Shown here piece by piece: positions 44,437-54,760 of a stretch of DNA of 64,000 nt; position 1 is the stretch's first letter; each line of letters opens with the position of its first letter. Made by a program: the position numbers and the translations under genes. The DNA is taken from NCBI RefSeq assembly GCF_000214665.1, contig NC_015572.1, forward strand, positions 2,294,001-2,358,000, in the 5' to 3' direction. The notes below the pieces were generated by a model that saw nothing but the letters and a program-made list of their open reading frames with translations, did no database searches and was not told the DNA's origin. Origin of the DNA: Methylomonas methanica MC09. Lineage in GTDB: Bacteria; Pseudomonadota; Gammaproteobacteria; Methylococcales; Methylomonadaceae.

Positions 44437-47400
44437 TCAACTACCAGGTTTGCTTAAAAATCGGGAGACATCGGGGCAATCCAACTGCTCGGGCCGCAAA
44501 AACCGCTTACCGTAATCCAGATACACGCCGCTGGTGAGAAATAAGTCGAACACTTCGGCGTCGATATGCCGCTCATCGACCATGCGCCGCATAATCCCTA
44601 GCGCTTCGCTCAGCGGTTTGGGCTCTTTATACGGGCGGTCGGCGGCGGTCAAGGCTTCGAAAATATCCGCGATGGCCAGTATGCGTTCCGGAATCGATAA
44701 ATCCGCGTCGCCCAGGCATCGGGGATAACCGGTGCCGATAAGGGTTTCGTGATGGGTGGAAGCATAGCGTGGTACTTTAGCCAAATCTTTCGGAAACGGC
44801 AGGCTTTCCAGCATCTTGATGGTGCTGATCATATGGGCGTTGATTTTGAAACGGTCTTCCGCGGTCAAGGTGCCGCGCGATACAGACAGGTTGTAAAGTT
44901 CCCCTTGGTTGGACAGCAGCTCGGGTATCTCCATGCGGATACCCAGTTTCGGATCGAATGTACGCTCCCTAAGCCGCGGCAACAGATGCTCCGGCTTGTC
45001 GCCCAGTAGCGGTTCTACAGCGGGTAGTGGAGATTTATTGGTCGGGTAACGTTGCAATTCATTTGCAGACAAGCCCAACCTGTCGTCGAAATGGCGTAAC
45101 CAAGTTTGCCGCGATATTTCCTGTAACCGTTCAATATCGCTGTCGGCCATGTATTCGCCGCCAATGTTGGTTTGGGCAATAAAGGCGAAATCATCCTGTA
45201 AACGGGTTTGTTTTTTATCCCTTATCCGGGCGGCTTCAACGCTGGGCGCGGTCAAATATTCGATTTCGGCGTCTCGCCATAACACTTCGAAGCGTGTGCG
45301 GATTTCGTGGATACGGTTATAAATGACCTCCAGTTTGGTGGCTTTGTCGACGATATGTTCCGGCGTGGTGATTTTGCCGCAATCGTGTAACCAGGCGGCG
45401 ATTCGGTACTCTCTCAGTTCGTCTTCCGAATTAAAATGAAAATCCTTAAAAGGACCGCTTGCCGCGTGTTCCGCCGCTTCCGCCAACATTAAAGCCAGCA
45501 CGGGCACCCGGGCGCAATGCCCGGCGGTATAGGGTGATTTTTCGTCGATCGCTTGCGCGATCAAGCGAATAATCGCCTCCATCAAGGCTTTCTGCTCGCG
45601 TTCGTGTTGTTGAATGGCGGCGGCCATATCGACTATCGAGTGCGATAATTCGTCGATTTCGATAATGATGCTGTCGGCGACAGCAACTTCGTCGAAATGC
45701 CTGTGTTTGATTTTGTCGTTTTCCCGGGCCAGACTTTTGATTGGCCGCACAATGGGCGACGCGAACAGCCAGGACACCGGCAACAGCAGCAACAGACAAG
45801 CGATGGAGACCAACAGGGAAATCATCACTTTGTGCAAGCTTTCGGCCAGCACCTTGGCAGCCGGAACCACCGCGGCAAAATATTCGGGCCGGCCGCCTTG
45901 CGGATTCAAGCGGGTGATATATACAAAATGCTCTTTACCGTTAATGTCGGTTTTGAAAAAACGGTCGCCGCTGTTATCGGTTTCCGCCCGCGGTAGTAAT
46001 TGCGCATACGGCACCACGGCTAAATCGTTATCGGTTTCTTCGGCCTTGCGTTGCCCGAACCATTTTGCTTCCAGCATCCGTATTTGCGCCGGGGGGATGG
46101 CAGCCAATGCTTGGTCCAAGATAGACGCCAACTCGGTATGGCCTTTGTCGATCAATAAGGTCAATTCTTCCGGCAGCGCCAAATCCGTTTTTTCGAAATG
46201 TTCGTTGAAACGTAAGTGTTCGATGAAATATTGGTTGGCGGTGTAACGCAATATCGCCGCGGCGTCCAGTGTGGCAAAGGCTTTACCGGATATCACGGCC
46301 TCCAGGGATTCGCGGGTGGAACCGGTCTCCAATAACGTTATATTGGGATAAGCCTCGCGCAAGGTCCGGATAGTCGACCAGCCCGCCGGTATAGCCAGCA
46401 CTTTGCCGTTCAATTCATCGAGTCGGGTGACCGCTGCCACATCGTCTCGGGTTACCAGCGCATCCGGCAGCCGCAGAATCGGCCGGCTCAACAAGCCGAG
46501 CTCCCGATTGGCCGATGTCGGTACCACCGGCTGCAGGATGTCCAGCTCGCCGTTCTTGAACATGTCTAATAATTCCGGCCAAGTGTAGCCATTGATAAAC
46601 TCGATGTGCAGGCCGGTCATGTCCGCCAGTAATCGGATCAGGTCGACGGCATAGCCCTTCGGTTCGCCGGATACCGCATAATCGATAGGCGGCCAATCCA
46701 TTTCATTGGAGATACGAACCTTGCCCAAATCGGCCAAATACTGTTTTTGCGGTTCGCTCAACGGTACGGCTGTCGCGGCGAGTTGTTTCGCGCCATTACT
46801 TATGCGGTTGGTGGCGACGATTTCGCCGCCTTGCTGGTAGATGTACATTTCACCGTCGTTACTCAACGGCAGTTTAGATAGATAATCGGACAGCGAGGAT
46901 AAGGCGATATCGACGGCCAACACGGCTTGGGTGCTTGGAATCACTGTCGAATAGGTTTGTCCGGGGGCTTGTAGGTGCTGAAACAAATAAGGCGGCGTTT
47001 TTTCGACAGAACCGGCCACGGCCTGCCGATACCAGGGACGCTCGCGGGGATCGTAATCGTTGCGTTCGCGGCGGCTGGTCCGTAGGTTGAACGCATCGTC
47101 GTAATAAGCAAAGCCGCGAAAACGGCCGTCTTTGTCGGTTTCCACCGAGATGACCACCCAACGGTCGTCCGGCAATGCCTTAAGTTGGCTGCGAACCAGC
47201 GGGCTGGCGTCCAAATTGACCAGTTCATAGAAATTGCCGTCGCTAAAGCCGACATAAATCGCATACAACAGGGGATTGGCGCGCATCACTTCGGCAAATA
47301 CTTCCCGAGCTTCGGCGTTGATTCGGTTGCTTTTAACCAATTCCGGAAACCGCGCCAGAATAGCGGTGCTTTGACCTGCTTTACCGTCGATCGCCGCCAA

Positions 47401-47571
47401 ATAATCCCGCGTGCCTGCCGCGGTCAGGCGATATTGGCCCAAGGCACCGTCCACCGCCATCTGCCGGCTGAAATGGTATTGCAAGCCGATCGCCACGGCT
47501 GCGGTCAGTATTGTCGCCAAAACGAATATGCTGACCACGGTCAGGCGAATGGAAAATCTGAGTTTTTTCAC
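44437..47571 (-). CDS. HD-GYP phosphodiesterase with Cache and solute-binding sensor domains
   Basis: The protein has 1044 residues. TM helix (about 9-31), a periplasmic dCache-like region (about 35-270), an SBP_bac_3-type solute-binding domain (about 283-508, KVRISNEMDWPPIDYAVSGE to KWFG), a continuing Cache-like segment (DRFFKTDINGKEHFVYITRL), TM helix (about 582-604), HAMP, then HD-GYP with HD at 729-730 (AWLHDCGK) and HHE/GYP at 940-950 (HHETLIGTGYP). HD-GYP proteins hydrolyse c-di-GMP. About 150 residues lie between HD and GYP, more than usual. The solute-binding domain predicts control by a small ligand, perhaps an amino acid. Confidence 0.92.
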   Translation of the reverse strand: MKKLRFSIRLTVVSIFVLATILTAAVAIGLQYHFSRQMAVDGALGQYRLTAAGTRDYLAAIDGKAGQSTAILARFPELVKSNRINAEAREVFAEVMRANPLLYAIYVGFSDGNFYELVNLDASPLVRSQLKALPDDRWVVISVETDKDGRFRGFAYYDDAFNLRTSRRERNDYDPRERPWYRQAVAGSVEKTPPYLFQHLQAPGQTYSTVIPSTQAVLAVDIALSSLSDYLSKLPLSNDGEMYIYQQGGEIVATNRISNGAKQLAATAVPLSEPQKQYLADLGKVRISNEMDWPPIDYAVSGEPKGYAVDLIRLLADMTGLHIEFINGYTWPELLDMFKNGELDILQPVVPTSANRELGLLSRPILRLPDALVTRDDVAAVTRLDELNGKVLAIPAGWSTIRTLREAYPNITLLETGSTRESLEAVISGKAFATLDAAAILRYTANQYFIEHLRFNEHFEKTDLALPEELTLLIDKGHTELASILDQALAAIPPAQIRMLEAKWFGQRKAEETDNDLAVVPYAQLLPRAETDNSGDRFFKTDINGKEHFVYITRLNPQGGRPEYFAAVVPAAKVLAESLHKVMISLLVSIACLLLLLPVSWLFASPIVRPIKSLARENDKIKHRHFDEVAVADSIIIEIDELSHSIVDMAAAIQQHEREQKALMEAIIRLIAQAIDEKSPYTAGHCARVPVLALMLAEAAEHAASGPFKDFHFNSEDELREYRIAAWLHDCGKITTPEHIVDKATKLEVIYNRIHEIRTRFEVLWRDAEIEYLTAPSVEAARIRDKKQTRLQDDFAFIAQTNIGGEYMADSDIERLQEISRQTWLRHFDDRLGLSANELQRYPTNKSPLPAVEPLLGDKPEHLLPRLRERTFDPKLGIRMEIPELLSNQGELYNLSVSRGTLTAEDRFKINAHMISTIKMLESLPFPKDLAKVPRYASTHHETLIGTGYPRCLGDADLSIPERILAIADIFEALTAADRPYKEPKPLSEALGIMRRMVDERHIDAEVFDLFLTSGVYLDYGKRFLRPEQLDCPDVSRFLSKPGS

Positions 47572-47985
47572 AATCGGTAATGGTGGAACCCGTTCAACGC
47601 ACTATGGAAGAAGCGATTATTAGATAACGTTATAAAGTATTCGCTGTGATCGAGAATCTAACAAGATGGATGTTAAAACAATCCGCTGCGAGTGAATGTT
47701 AGCATAGCCGCGGAATATGGGGCGGTTTACAACCAGTATGTAAAGCCGGTTACGCGGATTTACGCAAGGCTGAATTTGCGGGGCGGCGCCTAACGAGTCT
47801 TCTTCTAACCGCTTCTTTTCCAAGAACGACAGGCATTTCCGCGTATTGAATGAAGCTAATGAATAATCCTTTTAGAAATAGTAAATTAACGATAAGTTGG
47901 CCAGAGGAGGTTGGAGTAATGCCGGTGCTGTGTGATAATTCAGGCGCTACCCATTGGACAACCATATAGGATGTAGAGAAACACC
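47572..47985. promoter_or_regulatory. Divergent HD-GYP / gltA region
   Basis: A 414-base region holds the promoters of both divergent genes. Frames on the minus strand here (for example 47620-47823) have no supporting start. The gltA promoter is given separately. Confidence 0.5.
47911..47939 (+). promoter_or_regulatory. Sigma-70 promoter for gltA-sdh operon
   Basis: TTGGAG (47911-47916), a 17-base spacer, and GATAAT (47934-47939) with an extended -10 TG at 47931-47932. Transcription would start near 47946, about 40 bases before the gltA ATG. The spacing and sequence fit a strong housekeeping promoter. Confidence 0.65.
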
Positions 47986-49293
47986 ATGGCAAACGATACG
48001 TTGCTGATAAAGCACAGCGGTACCGGCAAACAAGTCGAATACCCACTTTTAAAGAGCACTCTAGGTGCCGATACCGTGGAGATCCGCAATCTCTACAGAG
48101 ATTTGGGTTGCTTCACGCACGACCCTGGCTTTGTAGCCACGGCAAGTTGTACCAGCAAGATCACCTATATCGATGGTGATAACGGTATTTTGTTATATCG
48201 CGGCTATCCGATAGAGCAACTGGCCGAGCATTGCGAGTTTACCGAAGTGGCTTATTTGCTGATGCACGGCGAATTACCCAACGAACGGGAGTTGCTGGAT
48301 TTTGATCTTGAAATCAGCGATAGAGCCATTATTCACGAATCGTTGCGTAAGTTCTTCGACGGTTTTCATTACGATGCCCATCCAATGGCCATGTTGGTAG
48401 GCGTGGTCGGCTCTCTTTCCGCTTTTTACCATAGCGAAATGAACATCAAGGATCCGGTGCAACGCTTGCGGGCGGCAACCCGCATGATAGGCAAAATGCC
48501 CACAATCGCCGCCGCATCCTATCGCCATTCGGTCGGTCGGCCGTTTGTCTATCCGCGTATGGATTTAAACTATTGCGAAAACTTTTTGAACATGATGTTT
48601 TCGCGCTCGTCGCAAAATTATATCGATCAGGATCACTATATCGATCAAGACTTTGTCAAAGCCTTGAATTTGTTATTCATCCTGCACGCCGACCATGAAC
48701 AAAACGCCAGCACGTCGACCGTGCGCCTCGCTGCCAGCACGGGCGCCAATCCCTATGCCTGCGTGGCGGCGGGTATTGCCGCGCTTTGGGGGCCCGCGCA
48801 TGGCGGCGCCAACGAGGCGGTTCTGAACATGCTGGCGGAAATCGGCAGCGTGGATAACGTCCCCAAATATATTGCCAAAGCAAAGGACTCTGAAGACCCG
48901 TTCCGCCTGATGGGCTTTGGTCACCGCGTCTATAAAAATTTCGATCCTCGCGCCACCATTATTCGAAAAACCTGTCACGAAGTGCTGAGCAAAACCCAGA
49001 CAAACGATCCGCTGTTCGAGTTGGCATTGGCGGTTGAAGAGCACGCCTTAAAAGATGAATACTTCATCGAAAAGAAACTCTACCCCAATGTGGATTTCTA
49101 TTCCGGCATCATTTACAAGGCTTTGGGTATTCCGGTCGATATGTTTACGGTTATGTTTGCGATTGCCAGGACCTCCGGCTGGGTAGCGCACTGGCTGGAA
49201 ATGATGGAAGAAGCCTCTACGCCTATCAGCCGCCCGAGACAGTTATATGTTGGCCCGGCCCAGCGCGATTTAGCAGCCATCAAAAATCGTTGA
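47986..49293 (+). CDS. gltA: Citrate synthase
   Basis: The enzyme joins acetyl-CoA and oxaloacetate to form citrate, the entry to the TCA cycle. It has 435 residues, typical of the long type II bacterial enzyme. The active-site residues are present: H272 in [11 protein letters not shown]313 in [12 protein letters not shown] and D370 in NVDFYSGI. The [14 protein letters not shown] block is also typical. A short tandem repeat (YIDQDH, then YIDQDF at 212-223) precedes it. It is first in a probable operon with the SDHAF4-like factor and sdhCDAB-sdhE. Confidence 0.97.
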   Translation: MANDTLLIKHSGTGKQVEYPLLKSTLGADTVEIRNLYRDLGCFTHDPGFVATASCTSKITYIDGDNGILLYRGYPIEQLAEHCEFTEVAYLLMHGELPNERELLDFDLEISDRAIIHESLRKFFDGFHYDAHPMAMLVGVVGSLSAFYHSEMNIKDPVQRLRAATRMIGKMPTIAAASYRHSVGRPFVYPRMDLNYCENFLNMMFSRSSQNYIDQDHYIDQDFVKALNLLFILHADHEQNASTSTVRLAASTGANPYACVAAGIAALWGPAHGGANEAVLNMLAEIGSVDNVPKYIAKAKDSEDPFRLMGFGHRVYKNFDPRATIIRKTCHEVLSKTQTNDPLFELALAVEEHALKDEYFIEKKLYPNVDFYSGIIYKALGIPVDMFTVMFAIARTSGWVAHWLEMMEEASTPISRPRQLYVGPAQRDLAAIKNR

Positions 49294-49308
49294 GTGTCTA
49301 CACTGCAG

Positions 49309-49479
49309 ATGACCGATCAAAACGCACCCGAAACAGATAAGCGCTCGACCATCCTGGAGGATCAGGATGCGCCGCGTGTCGAGCAGCATCAGGTGGTAAC
49401 AGAGCTTAACGGCCCGAAAGGGCCGGAACCCACGCGTTACGGCGATTGGGAACGAAAGGGGCGCTGCGTCGATTTCTAG
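49309..49479 (+). CDS. SDHAF4-like succinate dehydrogenase assembly factor (DUF1674)
   Basis: The protein has 56 residues from the ATG at 49309; a GTG at 49294 is also in frame. The C-terminal half carries the family signature GPKGPEPTRYGDWERKGRCVDF with its invariant Gly-Pro-Glu-Pro-Thr-Arg-Tyr-Gly-Asp-Trp core. In eukaryotes SDHAF4 binds flavinated SdhA and promotes complex assembly. Its location between gltA and sdhC supports the same job here. Confidence 0.9.
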   Translation: MTDQNAPETDKRSTILEDQDAPRVEQHQVVTELNGPKGPEPTRYGDWERKGRCVDF

Positions 49480-49512
49480 GCAGCGTTATTCAAATCAAGT
49501 ATAGGGTAAACC

Positions 49513-49884
49513 ATGTCAGCCAACCGACCACTTTCTCCCCACCTGCAAGTTTATCGTTTGCCCTTAACCGGACTAATTTCCATCACGCATCGCATGACCG
49601 GCGTGCTGCTATCGATGGGGTTGGTGTTATTTGTCTATGTACTGTTTGCCATTGCCGCCGGTGAAGCAACTTATCTGGCGATGCAGGATTTTATGTCGTT
49701 CTGGCTCTTCAAGCTGGTGTATTGGGGGTTTATTTATTCGCTGTTCTTTCATTTATGCCATGGCACCCGCCATTTGATCTGGGATGTAGGCAAAACTTTC
49801 GATCGAGCCACCTTGGATAAATACGCACTGATCGAGCTGGCCTGTTCCGCAGGTTTGACAGTTGTCACTTTTCTACTGCTTTAA
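49513..49884 (+). CDS. sdhC: Succinate dehydrogenase cytochrome b subunit
   Basis: The protein has 123 residues with three membrane helices. It opens with the SdhC signature NRPLSPHLQVYRLPLTGLIS then ITHRMTGVLL, and the haem ligand region FFHLCHGTRHLIWD follows. Together with SdhD it anchors the dehydrogenase and carries the quinone site. It is first of four adjacent sdh structural genes, each with a ribosome binding site (AGGG, then GGAG). Confidence 0.95.
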   Translation: MSANRPLSPHLQVYRLPLTGLISITHRMTGVLLSMGLVLFVYVLFAIAAGEATYLAMQDFMSFWLFKLVYWGFIYSLFFHLCHGTRHLIWDVGKTFDRATLDKYALIELACSAGLTVVTFLLL

Positions 49885-49896
49885 CCGGAGCACCGC

Positions 49897-50277
49897 ATGG
49901 ATTTCAAATTATTGCTCGCTAAATCCGCCGATTGTTTTTCCGTTCATAATGCCACCGGCCATTTTTGGTACCAGCGGGTCACGGCTCTCGCGCTGATTCC
50001 TTTGTCGGTTTGGTTACTGTTGCTACTCGATAAAGCACTCTCCGCACCTTACGCGGATACAGTGGCTTGGTTGACATCACCGATCAACGCCTTGGCTATC
50101 GTTGCCTGGACGGCCGCCGTTATTTTTCACGCGGCACTCGGCGTGCAAGTTGTCATCGAAGATTACGTTTCCACGCTGTCTATCCGGCATTTGGCGATTC
50201 GTGTTACTAATTTGATTTTTCTCGGATTGGGCATTGCGGCGTTAGTTGCAATTTTTTTCATTCTTATGGACAGGTAA
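49897..50277 (+). CDS. sdhD: Succinate dehydrogenase membrane anchor subunit
   Basis: The protein has 126 residues with three membrane helices (for example ALALIPLSVWLLLLL, VAWTAAVIFHAALGVQ, LIFLGLGIAALVAIFF). The motif WYQRVTALALIP near residue 25 is a conserved SdhD feature, and VVIEDYV near residue 85 matches the quinone-site region. It lies 12 bases after sdhC and 3 bases before sdhA. Confidence 0.93.
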   Translation: MDFKLLLAKSADCFSVHNATGHFWYQRVTALALIPLSVWLLLLLDKALSAPYADTVAWLTSPINALAIVAWTAAVIFHAALGVQVVIEDYVSTLSIRHLAIRVTNLIFLGLGIAALVAIFFILMDR

Positions 50278-50280
50278 CCC

Positions 50281-52065
50281 ATGGCCTCAGCGTATAACAT
50301 CATCGAACACCAACACGACGTAGTAGTGGTTGGTGCGGGCGGCGCCGGCTTGCGCGCCACATTCGGCATGGTGGAAAAAGGCCTTAAGACTGCTTGTATC
50401 ACCAAGGTTTTCCCTACCCGCAGCCATACGGTTGCCGCGCAAGGCGGCATCAGCGCGGCTTTGGGCAATATGGGCGAAGACGACTGGCGTTTTCATATGT
50501 ACGACACCGTCAAAGGCTCGGACTGGCTGGGCGACCAGGACGCCATAGAATACATGTGCCGCGAGGCGATTCCGGCGATTATCGAACTGGAGCATTACGG
50601 CGTGCCGTTTTCCAGAACGCCGGAAGGCAAGATTTATCAGCGCGCTTTCGGCGGCATGTCGACCCACTACGGCAAAGGCCAGGCTCAACGTACCTGCGCC
50701 GCCGCTGACGTGACGGGTCACGCCATTTTGCACACGCTGTATCAGCAGGCGTTAAAACATAAAGCGGAATTCTTCGTCGAGTACATTGCGTTGGACCTGA
50801 TCATGGAAGACGGCGAATGCCGAGGCGTACTGGCTTGGTGTCTGGATGACGGCTCTATTCATTTGTTTCGTGGACACCAGACGGTGTTGGCAACCGGGGG
50901 TTACGGCCGTACCTTCCTGTCTTGCACGTCGGCCCACACCGTAACCGGCGACGGCAACGGCATGGCCTTACGTGCGGGATTACCGTTGCAGGATATGGAA
51001 TTCGTGCAATTCCATCCTACCGGTATTTACGGTTCCGGCTGCCTGATGTCTGAAGGTGCGCGCGGGGAAGGGGGATATCTGACTAACTCGGAAGGCGAAG
51101 CCTTTATGGTTCGCTATGCGCCGCATGTAAAGGATCTGGCGTCGCGCGATGTGGTGAGCCGGGCGATTACCGTCGAACTGAACGAAGGGCGCGGTGTGGG
51201 TCCGAAAAAAGATCACGTCTATTTACATCTGGAGCATCTTGATCCTGCCATTATTCACGAACGCTTGCCGGGTATTACCGAAACCGCGCGTATTTTTGCC
51301 GGTGTTGACGCGACCAAGCAACCGATTCCAGTGCTGCCGACCGTGCATTACAACATGGGCGGCATTCCAACCAATTACAAAGCCGAAGTCGTTACCTTAA
51401 AAGACGGTAATCCGGATTACGTAGTGCCCGGGTTGATGGCGATCGGCGAGACGGCCTGCGTGTCGGTGCACGGCGCCAATCGCCTGGGTTCCAATTCTTT
51501 ACTGGATTTGGTGGTGTTCGGGCGGGCGGCGGCGATTCGTTGCACCGAATTGATCAAACCCGGCATGCCGCATAAACCGTTGGCAACGGACGCCACTGAC
51601 AAGGCCCTGACCCGATTCGACAAAATCCGCCATGCCAATGGTAGTCGTACAACAGCCGAGATTCGCCTGGATATGCAAACCACCATGCAATCCAAGGCAG
51701 CTGTATTTAGAACTGAAAAAACCTTACAGGAAGGTATTCAGCGCATGGGTGAGGTGGCTGCTTCGTTCGAGGATGTCAAAGTCGGCGACAAATCGCTTAT
51801 CTGGAATACCGATCTGGTGGAAACCTTGGAGCTGGACAATCTGCTGGGACAGGCCCAGGTTACCATCACGGCGGCCGGCAATCGCCAGGAGAGCCGAGGC
51901 GGTCATGCCCGCGAGGACTTCCCTAAACGCGACGATGAAAACTGGATGAAGCACACGCTGACTTGGCGGGAAAACAATCAAGTCAAAATCGATTGCCGGC
52001 CCGTGCACCTGTATACATTGACCGACGAAGTCGACGTTGTTGCACCAAAAGAGAGGGTTTACTAA
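50281..52065 (+). CDS. sdhA: Succinate dehydrogenase flavoprotein subunit
   Basis: The enzyme subunit oxidises succinate to fumarate using covalent FAD. It has 594 residues. The N-terminal Rossmann motif [17 protein letters not shown], the FAD-linking His in [18 protein letters not shown], and the substrate-site Arg/His segments ([30 protein letters not shown]) are all present. The stop overlaps the ATG of sdhB (TAATG). It should be flavinated with help from the SDHAF4-like protein upstream and SdhE downstream. Confidence 0.97.
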   Translation: MASAYNIIEHQHDVVVVGAGGAGLRATFGMVEKGLKTACITKVFPTRSHTVAAQGGISAALGNMGEDDWRFHMYDTVKGSDWLGDQDAIEYMCREAIPAIIELEHYGVPFSRTPEGKIYQRAFGGMSTHYGKGQAQRTCAAADVTGHAILHTLYQQALKHKAEFFVEYIALDLIMEDGECRGVLAWCLDDGSIHLFRGHQTVLATGGYGRTFLSCTSAHTVTGDGNGMALRAGLPLQDMEFVQFHPTGIYGSGCLMSEGARGEGGYLTNSEGEAFMVRYAPHVKDLASRDVVSRAITVELNEGRGVGPKKDHVYLHLEHLDPAIIHERLPGITETARIFAGVDATKQPIPVLPTVHYNMGGIPTNYKAEVVTLKDGNPDYVVPGLMAIGETACVSVHGANRLGSNSLLDLVVFGRAAAIRCTELIKPGMPHKPLATDATDKALTRFDKIRHANGSRTTAEIRLDMQTTMQSKAAVFRTEKTLQEGIQRMGEVAASFEDVKVGDKSLIWNTDLVETLELDNLLGQAQVTITAAGNRQESRGGHAREDFPKRDDENWMKHTLTWRENNQVKIDCRPVHLYTLTDEVDVVAPKERVY

Positions 52066-52847
52066 TGGTTGAATTTACACTGCCTCAAAATTCGGTGGTA
52101 AAAAAAGGTAAAACCTTTAAAGCCAAGGGTGCAACCAATATTCGCAATTTCGAGGTGTATCGATGGGACCCTGATTCGGGCGAAAACCCGCGTATCGACA
52201 CCTATGAAATCGATATGGATCATTGCGGCCCGATGGTACTGGATGCCATTTTAAAGATCAAAAATGAAATCGACAGCGGTCTGACCTTTAGGCGATCCTG
52301 CCGGGAAGGCGTGTGCGGTTCCTGCGCCATGAACATCAACGGTAAAAACACTTTGGCTTGCACCAAAGCGATTGCCGATTATAACGGTACGGTTAAAATT
52401 TTCCCGCTGCCGCATATGTCGGTGATTAAAGATTTGGTCGCGGACATGACGCATTTCTTCGATCAATACACTTCAATCAAACCCTGGCTAACCAATGATG
52501 CCGAACCTCCAGCAGACGGCGAACGCCTGCAAAGCAGGGAGGAGCGAGCCAAACTGGATGGCTTATACGAGTGCGTGCTGTGCGCTTGTTGTTCGACCAG
52601 TTGCCCCAGTTATTGGTGGAACAGCGATAAATATCTGGGGCCGGCCATTTTGTTGCAAGCCTACCGTTGGCTGGCGGATAGCCGCGATACCAACGATCAG
52701 GAACGCTTGGACGAGCTGAATGAGTCGTTCAAACTGTACCGCTGCCATACCATCATGAATTGCACCGATACCTGTCCGAAAGGCCTCAATCCGGCCAAAG
52801 CCATTGCCGAGATCAAGAAACAATTGGTTCAGCGCGACCATTCATGA
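52065..52847 (+). CDS. sdhB: Succinate dehydrogenase iron-sulfur subunit
   Basis: The protein has 260 residues and carries electrons from FAD to quinone. All three cluster motifs are present: [2Fe-2S] ([21 protein letters not shown]), [4Fe-4S] ([14 protein letters not shown]) and [3Fe-4S] ([17 protein letters not shown]). The N-terminus is longer than in E. coli (about 25 extra residues, [16 protein letters not shown]). The start overlaps sdhA by one base; the stop overlaps sdhE by four. Confidence 0.97.
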   Translation: MVEFTLPQNSVVKKGKTFKAKGATNIRNFEVYRWDPDSGENPRIDTYEIDMDHCGPMVLDAILKIKNEIDSGLTFRRSCREGVCGSCAMNINGKNTLACTKAIADYNGTVKIFPLPHMSVIKDLVADMTHFFDQYTSIKPWLTNDAEPPADGERLQSREERAKLDGLYECVLCACCSTSCPSYWWNSDKYLGPAILLQAYRWLADSRDTNDQERLDELNESFKLYRCHTIMNCTDTCPKGLNPAKAIAEIKKQLVQRDHS

Positions 52848-53089
52848 GTGAGCTTAACAAGCTGCGCTGGCGTTGCCGGCGCGGCACCTTGGAATTGGAT
52901 TTAATGCTGACTCGCTATCTGGAAAATGGTTTCCTGTCGGCGAAACCGGAAGAACAGCAGGCTTTTTTGCAACTGCTGGATTGTGAAGATACCGACTTAA
53001 TGCATTTTTTGATGGGGGAGGGCGTACCCACACATTCCGCGCTGGCTGCTCTTGTTGGTAAGATCCGGATACTACCTGTTCGGCAATGA
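52844..53089 (+). CDS. sdhE: Succinate dehydrogenase flavinylation factor
   Basis: The protein has 81 residues. The RGxxE motif (RRGTLELD) near residue 13 is the SdhE signature, and LTRYLENGF then [15 protein letters not shown] follow the known fold of five helices. SdhE promotes covalent FAD attachment to SdhA. The start overlaps the sdhB stop (ATGA), so it closes the operon gltA-SDHAF4-sdhCDAB-sdhE. Confidence 0.93.
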   Translation: MSELNKLRWRCRRGTLELDLMLTRYLENGFLSAKPEEQQAFLQLLDCEDTDLMHFLMGEGVPTHSALAALVGKIRILPVRQ

Positions 53090-53129
53090 CTGTTTATCGA
53101 GCATGATCCGTTGGATTTGGAGGTCAGTC

Positions 53130-54299
53130 ATGCCCACACTTATATTACCGAAGACTATTCTTTTCCTTTCGCTTTTGAGTTTATCCGGCTGTAGCGCGCT
53201 AGAGACAGCACCGCGTCTGAGTCAGTTGGGCCGCATCGATGATTTCCAACTTCCTCTTACCCTTACCCCGTCGGTCGATTCATTGGCGTTCGCCGATTGC
53301 ATGGCGCCGGCAACGGCGAAAGTCAAACTGGGCTTCGGTCACTTGGTTGGAAAATTAAGAGACCAAGCGGAAAATGGCGTGTTATTGAACCAATTAGGTT
53401 TGTTGGAAAAACCGAATCTTGCGGAACATGCCCTGCAAACCGGCACACATTTACGCGACTTAATCGACCATTTCACGACCAATCTTACTATTTCCGATCG
53501 GGTCGGCATACCGGGCAGCGGTATCGGTGAAAAGATTCACCAAAAAGCCGAAAAAATTGCTGAATACATCCAGCAGCATCCGCTCGATTCGGAACAAGAC
53601 CTGCAATTGCTGAAAAAGCTTAGTCGTGCCTATTTAAAGGCTTATTTCATTAAGCCAGTGGATTTTAATCGTCTGCAAAGCGACGACGAAAAAAACCTGC
53701 GCGCGGAGATCGCGTCTATTTTGAAACGCAATCCTAACGACCCCAAAGTGAATGCCTTGTTAGAAACGCTGCAGCCCAAGCTAAAACCCGCCACGCTAAA
53801 AATTGCCGGCTTTATCGACCGCGACGGTAGCCAGTTCGGTTTTTCGGGAATTTCCACCAGTGCGGATAGTTTGAAAGTGGATCATAGCCAAATCGGCGCC
53901 GATGTAATGCGCATCTTTCTGGATGCCCTGCGCGATACCTTGGTGCCGTTACCCGTGTTAGCGTACTCGACTGCTGGAGAGCAGCAAGCCGAATTCGATG
54001 TGATGACCTTCCAAACTGCGGATCAACCCATCAGTTTCGACTGGCACACGGACAGACATGATCATTCCAAGACGATACACTTAAGTATAACCGCGCAACA
54101 GTTCGAATACATCCAGGCACTGGCCAAGCAAGCGGAAGCATCCGCGGCCAGTAGCGTCGGCAAAGCCATTCGCGGCGGCGCGGTGGGTTCTTTGAATAAC
54201 GAAGCAATAGCCCGGCAATTGGAAACCGCTGCCGGCGTTTTGGCGAGACACGCGGCCGAGCGTTCTCAATGGTGTTTATTGGCGCAAGGACAGTTGTAA
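53130..54299 (+). CDS. Exported lipoprotein of unknown function
   Basis: The protein has 389 residues. The chosen ATG at 53130 has GGAGG eight bases upstream; the open frame extends to 53052 over sdhE. A lipoprotein signal (LSLLSLSGC) leads to a mature protein that is helical and soluble, with a basic region (KNLRAEIASILKRNPN) and repeated Ala/Glu helices near the end (RQLETAAGVLARHAAERS). I do not recognise the family. It could be a separate unit from sdhE, being 40 bases away with its own strong ribosome binding site. Confidence 0.7.
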   Translation: MPTLILPKTILFLSLLSLSGCSALETAPRLSQLGRIDDFQLPLTLTPSVDSLAFADCMAPATAKVKLGFGHLVGKLRDQAENGVLLNQLGLLEKPNLAEHALQTGTHLRDLIDHFTTNLTISDRVGIPGSGIGEKIHQKAEKIAEYIQQHPLDSEQDLQLLKKLSRAYLKAYFIKPVDFNRLQSDDEKNLRAEIASILKRNPNDPKVNALLETLQPKLKPATLKIAGFIDRDGSQFGFSGISTSADSLKVDHSQIGADVMRIFLDALRDTLVPLPVLAYSTAGEQQAEFDVMTFQTADQPISFDWHTDRHDHSKTIHLSITAQQFEYIQALAKQAEASAASSVGKAIRGGAVGSLNNEAIARQLETAAGVLARHAAERSQWCLLAQGQL

Positions 54300-54554
54300 G
54301 GCTATACAGCCATCTATTTGAGATGCCGGCACAGGCAGGCCGTTGATCTCTCTTCGAATAACCATTGATGAGAAGCTGTAATTGCGTTACTTGATTTCTT
54401 TCGAGAGCGGCGGCACACCGCTTTAAATCAATTTTCAATTTGCTTTGCCAGCTGGCAACATCGACAGTCTAAATTCGGTTGATCACGTCCTTAGGCGATT
54501 TCCCGCGAAAAAAATACCCAACTGGCTAGCCTTTTTGTCCATCCACGGCAGATC
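54300..54554. other. Gene-free interval with possible coding debris
   Basis: About 255 bases between the lipoprotein and a hairpin. On the minus strand near 54486-54554 a protein-like stretch (LPWMDKKASQLGIFF) is readable without start or clear stop context, so it may be remnant. Nothing else was seen. Confidence 0.35.
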
Positions 54555-54591
54555 AAAAAAGGTTACATAGCACAACTATGCGCCCTTTTTT
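54555..54591. terminator. A-flanked/T-flanked bidirectional hairpin
   Basis: AAAAAAGG pairs with CCTTTTTT, and the inner arms CATAG and CTATG pair across a small loop. The poly-A lead and poly-T tail make it a possible rho-independent terminator in both directions, serving the lipoprotein (+) and the pilE operon (-). Confidence 0.5.
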
Positions 54592-54760
54592 ACTCTTTGT
54601 AGCTGAACAAAAATTCGGCGCCATTGGGGTACATTTATTCTTGACAATCGCCTTAATTGTCGCAATTAATCACTGAATTGCTGGTGCAATAATCCCAAAC
54701 TCACGGGAATTCGGCAAATAAAGGGCAGGCTGTAATTCAAATCATGGATTCAGCTAATAT

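Noticed and set aside
45614..46246. 210-codon plus-strand frame opposite the HD-GYP gene
   Set aside because: The minus-strand domains are continuous and recognisable; the plus product is Ser-rich without motifs.
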